Of a stretch of DNA of 64,000 nt, positions 25,320 to 34,126 are shown piece by piece. The notes below the pieces were generated by a model. The model was not told the origin of the DNA. It ran no database searches and was given only the letters and a program-made list of their open reading frames with translations. This DNA comes from Mycolicibacterium sp. CBMA 234. Its GTDB lineage: Bacteria; Actinomycetota; Actinomycetes; Mycobacteriales; Mycobacteriaceae. A program made the position numbers and the translations under genes. Every line of letters begins with the position of its first letter. Position 1 is the first letter of the stretch. The stretch lies in the NCBI RefSeq assembly GCF_009729415.1, contig NZ_MPKW01000006.1, forward strand, positions 124,001-188,000. The letters are read 5' to 3'.

Positions 25320-28300
25320 ATGGAGTTCACCAGAGTCGTGCGACCTCCGGCAGTCGGACCGGCTGACGGAGACATTGATGTCCGCACTCCGCCACAGGTG
25401 CCTCGGCTGCCGCCGGGCAGTTTGATCACCCGCCTAGTGCCGGTGCTGATGTTGTTGGCGATGGCCGGCATGCTGGTCTTCTACTTTCGTTCGGGTTCCG
25501 CGACCGGACGAAACCCGATGTTCCTGCTGTTCCCGGCCATGATGGTGCTGTCGATGATCGGCAGCACCGTGCTCGGTTCGCGCGGCGCACGTCGCGCCGG
25601 CGAGGTCGACGCAGACCGCCGCGAGTACCTGGTCTATCTCGAGGCTATCGGGGACTGCGCAGACAGAACCGCGATGGAGCAGCACGCCTGGTTGCACGAG
25701 AACCACCCAGGGCCAGACGGTCTGTGGACCGTGGCTGGAAGCAACCGGATGTGGCAACGCCGCCCCGATGATGAGGACTTCGCCGAGGTGCGCGTGGGCA
25801 TCGGGGACGCCCGATTGAGTACCCGGCTGGTCACCTCGCCAGTCGCCGGTGACGGCGTGACGGATCCGTTGACCGCGTCCGCGCTCGATCGGCTGCTGCA
25901 GACCCACGCATCAGTACCCGGCGTCCCGGTGACGGTCGTCGTCAGCCGGTACCGGCGTCTCGACATCGGCGGCGACGGAGCCCGAAGTCTGTTGCGCGCC
26001 ATGGTGTGTCAACTGGCGGTGTGGCATGGACCTGATCAGGTGAAGATCGCCGCGGTCACCGGATCGGCGGGGTGGGACTGGCTGAAATGGCTGCCGCACC
26101 ATTACCATTCGGGCGTCATCGGTAGGGCGGCACTGCGCTTCAGCGATGTCAGTGGTGTGCCGACGATTCCAGGTTGTCATCTGGTGGTGTTGGCAGACAG
26201 CGACGTGTCGATCGATTTCGACCCAAGCCCAGGGGTGACGGTTCTGGTTGTCGGCGAGCAGATATCGAGCCCCAGCTTGCGGGTGCACGCAGGGGAACTG
26301 ACCGCGACCGGCGTCCCAGAACTGCCGCCCAATGCCGTTGCCGATGGGCTCACCGCGGCGCAGTCTGAGATCTGTGCGCGTCGACTGGCGCGCTACCGTC
26401 TGGCCGGCAGCCCAGACGATGCCCGGCAGCATGAAGATTGGTCGGCGTTGTTGAGCGTCGCCGATGAGGGCGTGAGGTGGCAGGGCCGTACGTCGCGGCA
26501 CCGATTGCGCGTACCGATCGGTACTGACGGCACCGGGGCGACCGTCGAGTTGGACCTCAAGGAGCCTGCTGAGCACGGTATGGGTCCGCACGGGTTATGC
26601 ATCGGTGCAACGGGTTCCGGAAAATCAGAGTTCCTCCGGACGCTGACGTTGGGTCTGATCAGCACACACTCGCCCGACGAGCTCAACTTGATCCTTGTCG
26701 ACTTCAAAGGCGGTGCCACGTTCCTCGGCTTCGAAAAGGCCAACCACGTCGCGGCCGTCATCACCAACCTCGCTCAAGAGGCGCACCTGGTGGCCCGGAT
26801 GCGGGATGCCTTGGCGGGCGAGATGACGCGGCGACAAGGGCTGTTGCGCGCGGCCGGCAACCTGTCCGGCATCGGGGAGTACCGCCGCGCCCGGGAGGCG
26901 GGTGCCGACTTGGCGCCGCTGCCGGCATTGTTCATCGTGGTCGACGAGTTCTCCGAATTGCTCAGCCAGCACCCGGATTTCGCGGAGTTGTTCGTCGCCA
27001 TCGGGCGGTTGGGCCGGTCACTGGGGATTCATCTGTTGCTGGCCAGCCAGCGGTTGGATGAAGGTCGCCTCCGGGGCCTCGAGACGCACCTGTCCTACCG
27101 GGTCTGCCTCAAGACTTTCTCCGCGGCGGAATCCCGTGCCGCCATTGGAGTTATCGACGCCCACGAGCTTCCCGGGACACCGGGCGCCGGATTGTTGCGG
27201 ACTGCGGACGGAAACCTGGTGCGCTTTCACACCGCATTCGTGTCGGGTCCGGTCCGGATCAGTCATGACGACGACCAGCTTCCAAGCCTGTTCACGATCG
27301 GCGTCGCGCCAATGGCGCAGGAGTCTCCGGCCGGGCCAACTCTGCTGTCCACCACGTTGAACCGGCTGGTCGGCCAGGGCGCGCTTGCACATCAGGTGTG
27401 GCTGCCGCCCTTGGTTGGGTCGCCGATGCTGGCCGATCTTGTCGCGACGCAGCCGCCCGGCGATTCACTGCAGATTCCGATTGGTTTGGTGGATAACCCC
27501 TTTCAGCAACGTCGTGACCTGCTGGTGGTTGACCTGAGCGGTGCCGGCGGACATGTCGCGGTGGTCGGCGGACCGCGGTCGGGCAAATCGACTGCGCTGC
27601 AGACGTTGTTGCTGAGCATGTGTGCTACCGCCACCGCAACCGCAACCGCAACCTCAACCGCGACACGACGGCTCAGTATCTATGGCCTGGACTTGGGTGA
27701 CGGCGCGCTGATGGCCCTCCGACACCTGCCCCACGTGGGTACGGTCGCTCGTCGGCATGAGCCGGAATTGCTGCGGCGCATTGTGTCTCAACTATCCGCC
27801 GTGTGTCGGCGGCGGCAGGATTTCCGGCAGCAACACGGACCGGCGGTGCCGTTTCCGGACGACTACGGCGAGATCATTCTCGCGGTCGACGGTTGGTCTG
27901 CGTTACGTCGCGAGTCCGACGCGCTGGAGGACAGCATCACCGCGTTGGTCGCACAGGGACTGTCGGTGGGTGTGCACGTGGTGCTCACGGCCAGTCGATG
28001 GGCCGAACTGCGCCCCATGTTGAAGGACCACGTCGGCACTCGGATCGAGCTGCGGCTCGGTGACCCGGCGGAGTCCGAAATGGACCGGCGCCGTGCGCAA
28101 TTACTTGCCAATTGCCCACCTGGCCGCGGTCTCACGAAAGACGGCAAGGAGTTTGTCGTGGCGCTGCCGCAGCTCGACGGATCCGCCGTCGATTGCGCAC
28201 CACGCGCACCCGCTATCGAACTGCTCCCACTCCAAATGGCCTACGCCGAGCTGGCATCGGCAGCCGGTGCGGACCGACCCCGCCACGTCATCGGTGTGTC

Positions 28301-28961
28301 CGAGGAGGAACTGCGGCCGTTCACGCTGGATTTCGGCGCGTATCTAATCCTGTTGGGCGACACGGGCTGTGGCAAGACCGCCACACTGCGGACGTTGTGT
28401 CGGGCGATGGTCGACCAGACGGACCCGGACCAGGCGCAGCTGCTGATCGTCGACTTCCGTCGGACCTTGCTCGGTGTCGTGGAACCGCCGCATCTGTGCG
28501 GTTACGCGATGTCGACGATCACGACCGCCGCGGAGCTGACGGCAGTGCTGGCCCTACTTGAGGCACGGCTACCCGGGCCGGGTATCACTCAGCAGCTGCG
28601 CGACCGATCCTGGTGGTCTGGTCCCGACATCTATGTCGTCGTCGACGACTATGACCTGGTGGCGGGCGCCGCGGGAAATCCGTTGAGCCCGTTGCTGGAT
28701 CTGCTGCCACACGCGTCCGACATCGGCTTGCACGTCATCATCGCGCGTCGCTCGGGCGGCGCCGCCCGAGCCTTGTTCGATCCGCTGCTGTCGCGGATGC
28801 AGGACCTGGGCGCCACCGGCATGGTGATGAGTACCAGCCCGGATGAGGGGGTGCTGCTGGGCACGGTACGCCCCATGACGCTGCCGCCGGGGCGAGCCGT
28901 CGTCGTGCGCCGCGGACAGCCAGATCAGCTTGTCCAGATTGCTTGGACGGATCCCCCGTGA
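25320..28961 (+). CDS. eccC4: ESX-4 type VII secretion ATPase EccC4 (fused a+b)
   Basis: 1213 residues, a single-chain EccC as in other ESX-4 loci. Two membrane helices near the N-terminus (about 38-80), then three FtsK/SpoIIIE ATPase domains with Walker A motifs GATGSGKSEF (about 429), GGPRSGKSTA (about 750) and GDTGCGKTAT (about 1013). Walker B-like strands are FIVVDEFSEL, EIILAVDGW and IYVVVDDYDL. EccC recognises and drives EsxU/EsxT-type substrates through the complex. A hexanucleotide repeat encodes an Ala-Thr run just after the second Walker A. The stop overlaps the next gene by GTGA. Confidence 0.96.
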   Translation: MEFTRVVRPPAVGPADGDIDVRTPPQVPRLPPGSLITRLVPVLMLLAMAGMLVFYFRSGSATGRNPMFLLFPAMMVLSMIGSTVLGSRGARRAGEVDADRREYLVYLEAIGDCADRTAMEQHAWLHENHPGPDGLWTVAGSNRMWQRRPDDEDFAEVRVGIGDARLSTRLVTSPVAGDGVTDPLTASALDRLLQTHASVPGVPVTVVVSRYRRLDIGGDGARSLLRAMVCQLAVWHGPDQVKIAAVTGSAGWDWLKWLPHHYHSGVIGRAALRFSDVSGVPTIPGCHLVVLADSDVSIDFDPSPGVTVLVVGEQISSPSLRVHAGELTATGVPELPPNAVADGLTAAQSEICARRLARYRLAGSPDDARQHEDWSALLSVADEGVRWQGRTSRHRLRVPIGTDGTGATVELDLKEPAEHGMGPHGLCIGATGSGKSEFLRTLTLGLISTHSPDELNLILVDFKGGATFLGFEKANHVAAVITNLAQEAHLVARMRDALAGEMTRRQGLLRAAGNLSGIGEYRRAREAGADLAPLPALFIVVDEFSELLSQHPDFAELFVAIGRLGRSLGIHLLLASQRLDEGRLRGLETHLSYRVCLKTFSAAESRAAIGVIDAHELPGTPGAGLLRTADGNLVRFHTAFVSGPVRISHDDDQLPSLFTIGVAPMAQESPAGPTLLSTTLNRLVGQGALAHQVWLPPLVGSPMLADLVATQPPGDSLQIPIGLVDNPFQQRRDLLVVDLSGAGGHVAVVGGPRSGKSTALQTLLLSMCATATATATATSTATRRLSIYGLDLGDGALMALRHLPHVGTVARRHEPELLRRIVSQLSAVCRRRQDFRQQHGPAVPFPDDYGEIILAVDGWSALRRESDALEDSITALVAQGLSVGVHVVLTASRWAELRPMLKDHVGTRIELRLGDPAESEMDRRRAQLLANCPPGRGLTKDGKEFVVALPQLDGSAVDCAPRAPAIELLPLQMAYAELASAAGADRPRHVIGVSEEELRPFTLDFGAYLILLGDTGCGKTATLRTLCRAMVDQTDPDQAQLLIVDFRRTLLGVVEPPHLCGYAMSTITTAAELTAVLALLEARLPGPGITQQLRDRSWWSGPDIYVVVDDYDLVAGAAGNPLSPLLDLLPHASDIGLHVIIARRSGGAARALFDPLLSRMQDLGATGMVMSTSPDEGVLLGTVRPMTLPPGRAVVVRRGQPDQLVQIAWTDPP
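27624..27665 (+). repeat. Hexanucleotide (GCAACC-type) repeat in eccC4
   Basis: About seven near-identical 6-bp units encode alternating Ala-Thr (one Ser) shortly after the second Walker A motif of EccC4. The repeat is in frame, so unit gain or loss would only lengthen or shorten a linker. Confidence 0.85.
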
Positions 28962-30106
28962 CGGTTGTGGTGGTCGGGCCCGGAACCATCACGGGTCCGG
29001 GAGCTGTTGATACCGAGCTGGTTTCGGCCGCGCTGGAATGCCTCGACGAACAGCTGGGCCTATTGGGCGTGGCGGCCGTTCCTGCAGACCACATCTGGCG
29101 CGACGCGATGGCTGCGGCGATCGACGGCGCGCCGGCCGTCACGGTGGTGTGCCCGACGTGGTGGTCCACGGCCCGCGGTGACCGGGTGCAGCGTGCCGCG
29201 CAGGCCGCCGGGTCACGTGCCGTCGTCAGCCGTAGGACGGACGTATTGCGCGGCGTCGCCGCTGACCCCAATGGCGTGGTGGTCGAGCTGGGGGAGGACC
29301 TTGTGGTCATGTCCCAGCCGGGAAGTCCCGCGTCGGTGTTGCATAGGGACGACGCTGCGGTGATCGACGACATCGTCGCCCGCGCCGCCGATGCACACGC
29401 GATGGTGATCGACGCACCGTTCGGGGTGCCTGGTGCCCCAGAACTGGCGGTGGAAATCCTGGCACGCCTGCAGGATCGGGGCACCAGGTCGCAGATTCTG
29501 ACCTGTGCTGACCTCCTCGGCGACGCCGATTCACCTTGTCAGCCAGCCGAAGCCGAACCGCGGCGCAGCGCGAAAGGACACGTCGCTGTCGTGGTCACGG
29601 CGGGCGTCGCGATTGCCGCTGCAGTGGGCTTGGGACTGTCCAGCCGCGACAGCTCGAGCGCTGCTCTCGCTGTGTCCACTTTGCCCGCTGAGCTCACCTG
29701 GTTGGTGGAAGGCCGCGTCGCAGTGCAGATTCCGGCAGGCTGGACGGTCGAGCGTTTGGTGTCGGGTTCGGGATCGCCTCGACTGCAAGTAGTTTCGCCC
29801 GAGGATCGCAGCCAGGTGCTCCACCTCACGCAGTCGGTGGTGCCACCCCGGCAGACGCTGGATCAGGCCGCGACGTCGTTGCGGGAGGCAGCGGCGCGAC
29901 TGCCTGACGGCGTCATCACGGATTTCGACAGTGCAGGCCTGCGTGCCGGGCGGTCAGCCATCCGGTATCGCGAAGTGCGGGGAGGCCGCACCGTCGAGTG
30001 GTCGGTGATCCTCGACGGCCCAGTCCGGATTGCCGTGGGCTGCCAGGGGGTTGCGGCCCGGCCGCACTGCGACACCGCGATTCGTACTGCACACAGAGTC
30101 GATTGA
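28958..30106 (+). CDS. Type VII secretion-associated protein (Rv3446c-like)
   Basis: 382 residues from a GTG that overlaps the eccC4 stop. The N-terminal half (about 1-180) resembles a nucleotide-binding/actin-like fold (MTVVVVGPGTITGPGAV). One membrane helix lies at about 208-228, then an exported domain of about 150 residues (VEGRVAVQIPAGWTVERL to the end). Position and layout match M. tuberculosis Rv3446c, which accompanies ESX-4 genes. Role in secretion unknown; membrane association with the EccC4 complex is likely. Confidence 0.85.
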   Translation: MTVVVVGPGTITGPGAVDTELVSAALECLDEQLGLLGVAAVPADHIWRDAMAAAIDGAPAVTVVCPTWWSTARGDRVQRAAQAAGSRAVVSRRTDVLRGVAADPNGVVVELGEDLVVMSQPGSPASVLHRDDAAVIDDIVARAADAHAMVIDAPFGVPGAPELAVEILARLQDRGTRSQILTCADLLGDADSPCQPAEAEPRRSAKGHVAVVVTAGVAIAAAVGLGLSSRDSSSAALAVSTLPAELTWLVEGRVAVQIPAGWTVERLVSGSGSPRLQVVSPEDRSQVLHLTQSVVPPRQTLDQAATSLREAAARLPDGVITDFDSAGLRAGRSAIRYREVRGGRTVEWSVILDGPVRIAVGCQGVAARPHCDTAIRTAHRVD

Positions 30107-30180
30107 AAAATATTGGGCGGCAATGGAACCGAACGGGTCGCCGGAACGTCTAAACAATCAAACCCAATGGAGAGGAAATC

Positions 30181-30504
30181 ATGACAGCTCCGGAAAGTGG
30201 CGCTCTGACTACAGATTTCGATCTGATGACAGGAGTTGCCGGCAAGGTGGACGTCCGCAACGAAGAGATTCGGGCCATGCTCGGCAGCTTTATCGGCCAG
30301 ATGACGGCCATCCCACCGACGGTGTGGGGTGGCGTCGCAGCTGCCCGATTCCAGGACGTGGTCAACCGGTGGAACGGCGAGTCGATGAAATTGCATGCGT
30401 CGCTTCAGCGGATCACCGAGACCATTCGCTCGAACGCCGCCGCCCTGAGCCAGGCAGCCGATGCTCACGCCCACCGCATCGGCGCGACCGGCCAGACGAT
30501 CTGA
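30181..30504 (+). CDS. esxU: ESX-4 WXG100-family protein EsxU
   Basis: 107 residues, almost all helical, with the helix-turn-helix hairpin of the WXG100 family. The turn reads VWGGVAA, a Trp-Gly-Gly version of WXG. AGAGGAAATC lies upstream of the ATG. Expected to form a heterodimer with EsxT and to be a substrate of ESX-4. No YxxxD/E export signal is evident at its C-terminus. Confidence 0.93.
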   Translation: MTAPESGALTTDFDLMTGVAGKVDVRNEEIRAMLGSFIGQMTAIPPTVWGGVAAARFQDVVNRWNGESMKLHASLQRITETIRSNAAALSQAADAHAHRIGATGQTI

Positions 30505-30517
30505 GGGGAGCAGACAC

Positions 30518-30814
30518 ATGCAACCGGTGCTGTCCTACCACTTCGGCGAAATCGAATTCACGGTCCGCCAACAGATCCACACGACCGCGGCGCGGATGAA
30601 CACCTCGCTCGACGAGCTGCGCCAACTAATTGCCCCACTGCAACAGACGTGGACCCGCGAAGCTGCCGAGGCTTTCCAGGTCGAACAGGCCCGCTGGAAC
30701 CAGTCGGCGGCTGCGCTCAACGAGATTCTGCACAGCCTCGGCAACGCGGTCCGCGACGGTGCCGACGACGTCGCGGCCACAGACCGGCGCGCTGCCGGCG
30801 ATTGGGTTTTCTAG
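30518..30814 (+). CDS. esxT: ESX-4 WXG100-family protein EsxT
   Basis: 98 residues from ATG 30518, preceded by GGGGAG. Closely resembles M. tuberculosis EsxT (LSYHFGEIEFTVRQQIHTTAARM, APLQQTWTREAAEAF, LGNAVRDGADDVAATDRRAAG). The turn has WTR instead of WXG. Partner of EsxU, 13 bases away. Followed by a strong hairpin terminator, which ends the ESX-4 unit. Confidence 0.95.
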   Translation: MQPVLSYHFGEIEFTVRQQIHTTAARMNTSLDELRQLIAPLQQTWTREAAEAFQVEQARWNQSAAALNEILHSLGNAVRDGADDVAATDRRAAGDWVF

Positions 30815-30828
30815 CCCGTCACAAACCC

Positions 30829-30873
30829 TGTGTGGTCTTGCCCCTGGAGGAGAGCCGGGGGTAAGACCACACA
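30829..30873 (+). terminator. Terminator of the ESX-4 operon
   Basis: TGTGTGGTCTTGCCCC (30829-30844) pairs with GGGGTAAGACCACACA (30858-30873), a 16-bp stem with one G-T wobble and a 13-nt loop, followed by GTCATTTCC. It lies 15 bases after the esxT stop. Confidence 0.85.
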
Positions 30874-30998
30874 GTCATTTCCCCCGGGGCCGACGCGTAC
30901 AGCCCTGTCAGGGGTGAAGTACGTGCTTGAGGCCGTGGCGGTGCACTACCCTGGCGGCAGCGTGGGTGCACATCCGGCCTGCGAGGAGCGTGATTGTC

Positions 30999-32291
30999 GT
31001 GGGAACCAGCCGCACCAAAGGGTCGCCGGCGAACTTCATGCTGCGCGCAGCACATGACCGCTTCATCTCGGGCGAGATCGATGCGCAGCAGTTAGACCCT
31101 ACTGCGGTCCGTCCGGTCATTGCGGAGAGTTGGCGCCGGAGCCTGGCGACCGGCGTCGACCCTGACCGCGGGGGCGCGCAGACCGTGCCGGCAGTGCCGA
31201 CGACCCTCGACCAGATTCGGGCTGCTCAGCCCATCGCAGCCGCGTTGCCGGTGATCCAAAAGCTGTTGGTCAACGACGCCCGGGATAGCGGCGTCATGGT
31301 TGCGGTGACCGCAGCCGACGGCACGCTGTTGTGGGTCGAGGGCGATCCGACGGCCATCAATAAGGGCGAAGCCATGAACTTCGTCCCCGGAGCGGACTGG
31401 AGTGAGCGCAGCGTCGGCACCAACGCCCCTGGCACCGCACTGGCATTGGACCGCGAACTGCAGATTCATGGTTCGGAGCATTTCTCTCGACTCGTGCAGC
31501 CATGGACCTGCACGGCAGTGCCGGTGCACGACCCGGCCACCGGCGAGCTCATCGGCTGTGTCGACTTGACCGGCGACAGCCAGATCGCGTCGTCGCAGAC
31601 GTTGGCCCTGGTGCGCGCCACGGTGATGGCCATCGAAAACCACCTGGCCCTGCAACGGCTGCTGCAGCCGGCGTCCGCGACCACCGCCAACCCCCGCCTG
31701 ACGGTGCTGGGCGGCGACCGTCCGCGCTGGGTGGTCACCAGTGACGACGGACAACCCCACCAGCACAGTCTCAGTGGGCGGCATGCCGACATCCTGGTCC
31801 TGCTGAGCCGTCATCCCGAGGGGCTGAGCGCCGACCATCTCGCAATGTTGTTGGACGACAACGATCTTGACGCGGTGACTATCCGGGTCGAGATGTCGCG
31901 GCTGCGCCGTGTCATCGGCGCGGAGTATGTAGCGTCCCGGCCGTACCGGCTGCTGGCGCCGGTGGACAGTGACGTCGCGGACGTCTTCGCCGCCCTGCAC
32001 CGCGGCGACGTCGACGCGGCGCTGTCGCATTACTCGGGTGCGCTACTGCCGCAGTCGGTGTCGCCGGCGATCGCCCGGTTGCGTACCGAGCTGGGGGAGA
32101 GCCTGCGCAGTGCGGTGTTGTCCGCGCCCGCGGCGGGTCAGGTCGGCCTCCTGCGCCGCTGGCTGGCCCTGCCCGACGGTCGCGACGACCGGCACGGCTG
32201 GCAGCTGTTGCGTAGTCATCCGTCGGCCGACGCCGTGATCAGGGCTCAGGCCGTGGGGCATTTGGCGGGCCTGGACGCCGAATTCGGCTGA
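30999..32291 (+). CDS. GAF-domain transcriptional regulator of the ethanolamine/aldehyde dehydrogenase genes
   Basis: 430 residues from GTG 30999 (GAGGAG ten bases upstream; a GTG at 30990 is too close). The N-terminal part resembles AcoR-type sensors (RPVIAESWRRSLATGVDP). The GAF domain spans about 70-215 (WSERSVGTNAPGTALAL, HFSRLVQPWTCTAVPVHDP, IGCVDLTG). It lacks the sigma-54 AAA domain and instead has a winged-helix region (about 265-320, LSGRHADILVLLSRHPEGLS). Directly upstream of the acetaldehyde dehydrogenase gene, which it probably activates. Confidence 0.82.
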   Translation: MGTSRTKGSPANFMLRAAHDRFISGEIDAQQLDPTAVRPVIAESWRRSLATGVDPDRGGAQTVPAVPTTLDQIRAAQPIAAALPVIQKLLVNDARDSGVMVAVTAADGTLLWVEGDPTAINKGEAMNFVPGADWSERSVGTNAPGTALALDRELQIHGSEHFSRLVQPWTCTAVPVHDPATGELIGCVDLTGDSQIASSQTLALVRATVMAIENHLALQRLLQPASATTANPRLTVLGGDRPRWVVTSDDGQPHQHSLSGRHADILVLLSRHPEGLSADHLAMLLDDNDLDAVTIRVEMSRLRRVIGAEYVASRPYRLLAPVDSDVADVFAALHRGDVDAALSHYSGALLPQSVSPAIARLRTELGESLRSAVLSAPAAGQVGLLRRWLALPDGRDDRHGWQLLRSHPSADAVIRAQAVGHLAGLDAEFG

Positions 32292-32322
32292 CGAGGCCGC
32301 CAGTTCAAAATCCGTTCCTCGA

Positions 32323-32337
32323 TGCAACTGTGTTGCA
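32323..32337. promoter_or_regulatory. Palindrome upstream of the aldehyde dehydrogenase gene
   Basis: TGCAAC-TGT-GTTGCA, a perfect inverted repeat about 70 bases before the ATG at 32405 and 32 bases after the regulator stop. Candidate binding site for the GAF regulator. Confidence 0.45.
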
Positions 32338-32404
32338 ACCCACTCGCTCGTAGTGTGAGTGATGAGCAGCACATTTTGTCTCTCACTGCGAGGAGTGAAC
32401 CCCT

Positions 32405-33928
32405 ATGACTGTGTACGCACGCCCCGGTGCCGAGGGCTCGGTGATGACCTACCCGGCCCGCTACGACAACTTCATCGGCGGCGAATGGGTGGCGCCCAAC
32501 GCCGGCCGTTACTTCGAGAACCGCACCCCGGTGACGGGCCAGGTGTTCTGCGAGATCGCGCGCTCGGACGAGTCCGACATCGAGAAGGCCCTCGACGCCG
32601 CGCACGCCGCTGCCCCCGCCTGGGGCAAGGCGTCTCCCGCCGCGCGCGCCCGGGTGCTGAACCTGATCGCCGACCGCATGGAGCAGAACCTCGAGGCCAT
32701 CGCGGTCGCCGAGTCGTGGGATAACGGCAAGCCGGTCCGCGAGACCCTGAATGCCGATATTCCGTTGGCAGTCGACCACTTCCGCTACTTCGCGGGTGTG
32801 CTCCGGGCCCAGGAAGGCTCGCTCTCGGAGATCGACGAGGACACCGTCGCCTACCACTTCCACGAGCCGCTGGGCGTCGTCGGGCAGATCATCCCCTGGA
32901 ACTTCCCGATCCTGATGGCCGTCTGGAAGCTGGCCCCCGCGCTGGCCGCCGGCAACGCCATTGTGCTCAAGCCCGCCGAGCAGACCCCGGCCTCGATCAT
33001 GTTCCTGTTCTCGGTCATCGGCGACCTGCTGCCGCCCGGTGTGGTCAACGTGGTCAACGGATTTGGCGTCGAGGCCGGCAAGCCGCTGGCATCGAGCAAC
33101 CGCATCGCCAAGATCGCCTTCACGGGTGAGACCACCACGGGCCGACTGATCATGCAGTACGCCAGCCAGAACCTGATCCCGGTCACCCTGGAGCTGGGCG
33201 GCAAGAGCCCGAACATCTTCTTCAACGACGTCATGGCCGCTGAAGACGACTTCCAGGACAAGGCCCTCGAGGGCTTCACCATGTTCGCGCTGAACCAGGG
33301 CGAGGTCTGCACCTGCCCGTCGCGCAGCCTGATCCAGGCCGACATCTTCGACGAGTTCCTGGCACTGGCCGCGATTCGCACCAAGGCCGTCCGCCAGGGC
33401 GATCCGCTGGACACCGAGACCATGATCGGTGCGCAGGCCTCCAACGACCAGCTGGAGAAGATCCTGTCCTACATCGAGATCGGCAAATCCGAAGGGGCCC
33501 AGCTGATTACCGGTGGTGAGCGGGCCGAGCTGGGTGGCGACCTGAGCGGCGGCTACTACGTGACGCCGACAGTATTCTCCGGTCACAACGGCATGCGGAT
33601 CTTCCAGGAGGAGATCTTCGGGCCGGTGCTGTCGGTGACGTCGTTCAAGGATTACGACGAAGCCATCTCGATCGCCAACAACACCCTCTACGGCCTGGGC
33701 GCCGGGGTGTGGTCGCGCAACGGCAACGTTGCGTACCGAGCCGGCCGCGACATCAAGGCCGGCCGGGTGTGGACCAACTGCTACCACATGTACCCGGCGC
33801 ACGCCGCGTTCGGCGGTTACAAGCAGTCCGGCATCGGCCGGGAAAACCACAAGATGATGCTGGATCACTACCAGCAGACGAAGAACCTGCTCGTCTCGTA
33901 CTCGACGAAGGCCCAAGGTTTCTTCTGA
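32405..33928 (+). CDS. Acetaldehyde-type NAD+-dependent aldehyde dehydrogenase (ExaC/AldA-like)
   Basis: 507 residues. ALDH superfamily: NAD-binding [22 protein letters not shown], catalytic Glu in [11 protein letters not shown], catalytic Cys in [11 protein letters not shown] with the double-Cys pattern of the ExaC/AcoD group, and C-terminal [23 protein letters not shown]. In this cluster it should oxidise the acetaldehyde released from ethanolamine to acetate. GAGGAG precedes the ATG. Regulated by the GAF protein upstream by position. Confidence 0.92.
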   Translation: MTVYARPGAEGSVMTYPARYDNFIGGEWVAPNAGRYFENRTPVTGQVFCEIARSDESDIEKALDAAHAAAPAWGKASPAARARVLNLIADRMEQNLEAIAVAESWDNGKPVRETLNADIPLAVDHFRYFAGVLRAQEGSLSEIDEDTVAYHFHEPLGVVGQIIPWNFPILMAVWKLAPALAAGNAIVLKPAEQTPASIMFLFSVIGDLLPPGVVNVVNGFGVEAGKPLASSNRIAKIAFTGETTTGRLIMQYASQNLIPVTLELGGKSPNIFFNDVMAAEDDFQDKALEGFTMFALNQGEVCTCPSRSLIQADIFDEFLALAAIRTKAVRQGDPLDTETMIGAQASNDQLEKILSYIEIGKSEGAQLITGGERAELGGDLSGGYYVTPTVFSGHNGMRIFQEEIFGPVLSVTSFKDYDEAISIANNTLYGLGAGVWSRNGNVAYRAGRDIKAGRVWTNCYHMYPAHAAFGGYKQSGIGRENHKMMLDHYQQTKNLLVSYSTKAQGFF

Positions 33929-33971
33929 CGAGCGCTCGCGCGAGGCAACTAGCGCGTAGCTCCCCCGAACC

Positions 33972-34006
33972 GCGGCCGCCCGCGTCCCGAATCCGCGGGC
34001 GGTCGC
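33972..34006 (+). terminator. Hairpin between aldehyde dehydrogenase and ethanolamine permease
   Basis: GCGGCCGCCCGCG (33972-33984) pairs with CGCGGGCGGTCGC (33994-34006), one wobble, 9-nt loop, then GGGCTCTTTGG. Likely terminates or attenuates before the permease-eutBC unit. Confidence 0.6.
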
Positions 34007-34126
34007 ACCGGGCTCTTTGGTCGACGCCATCAAAAGCGTTCGGCGATAAATCAATTCACGTAAGCACCGGATGGTCCCTGGGGGCAGGCCACCGTGGCAA
34101 CGCGCCATTCCCGTCAGGAGTATGCA

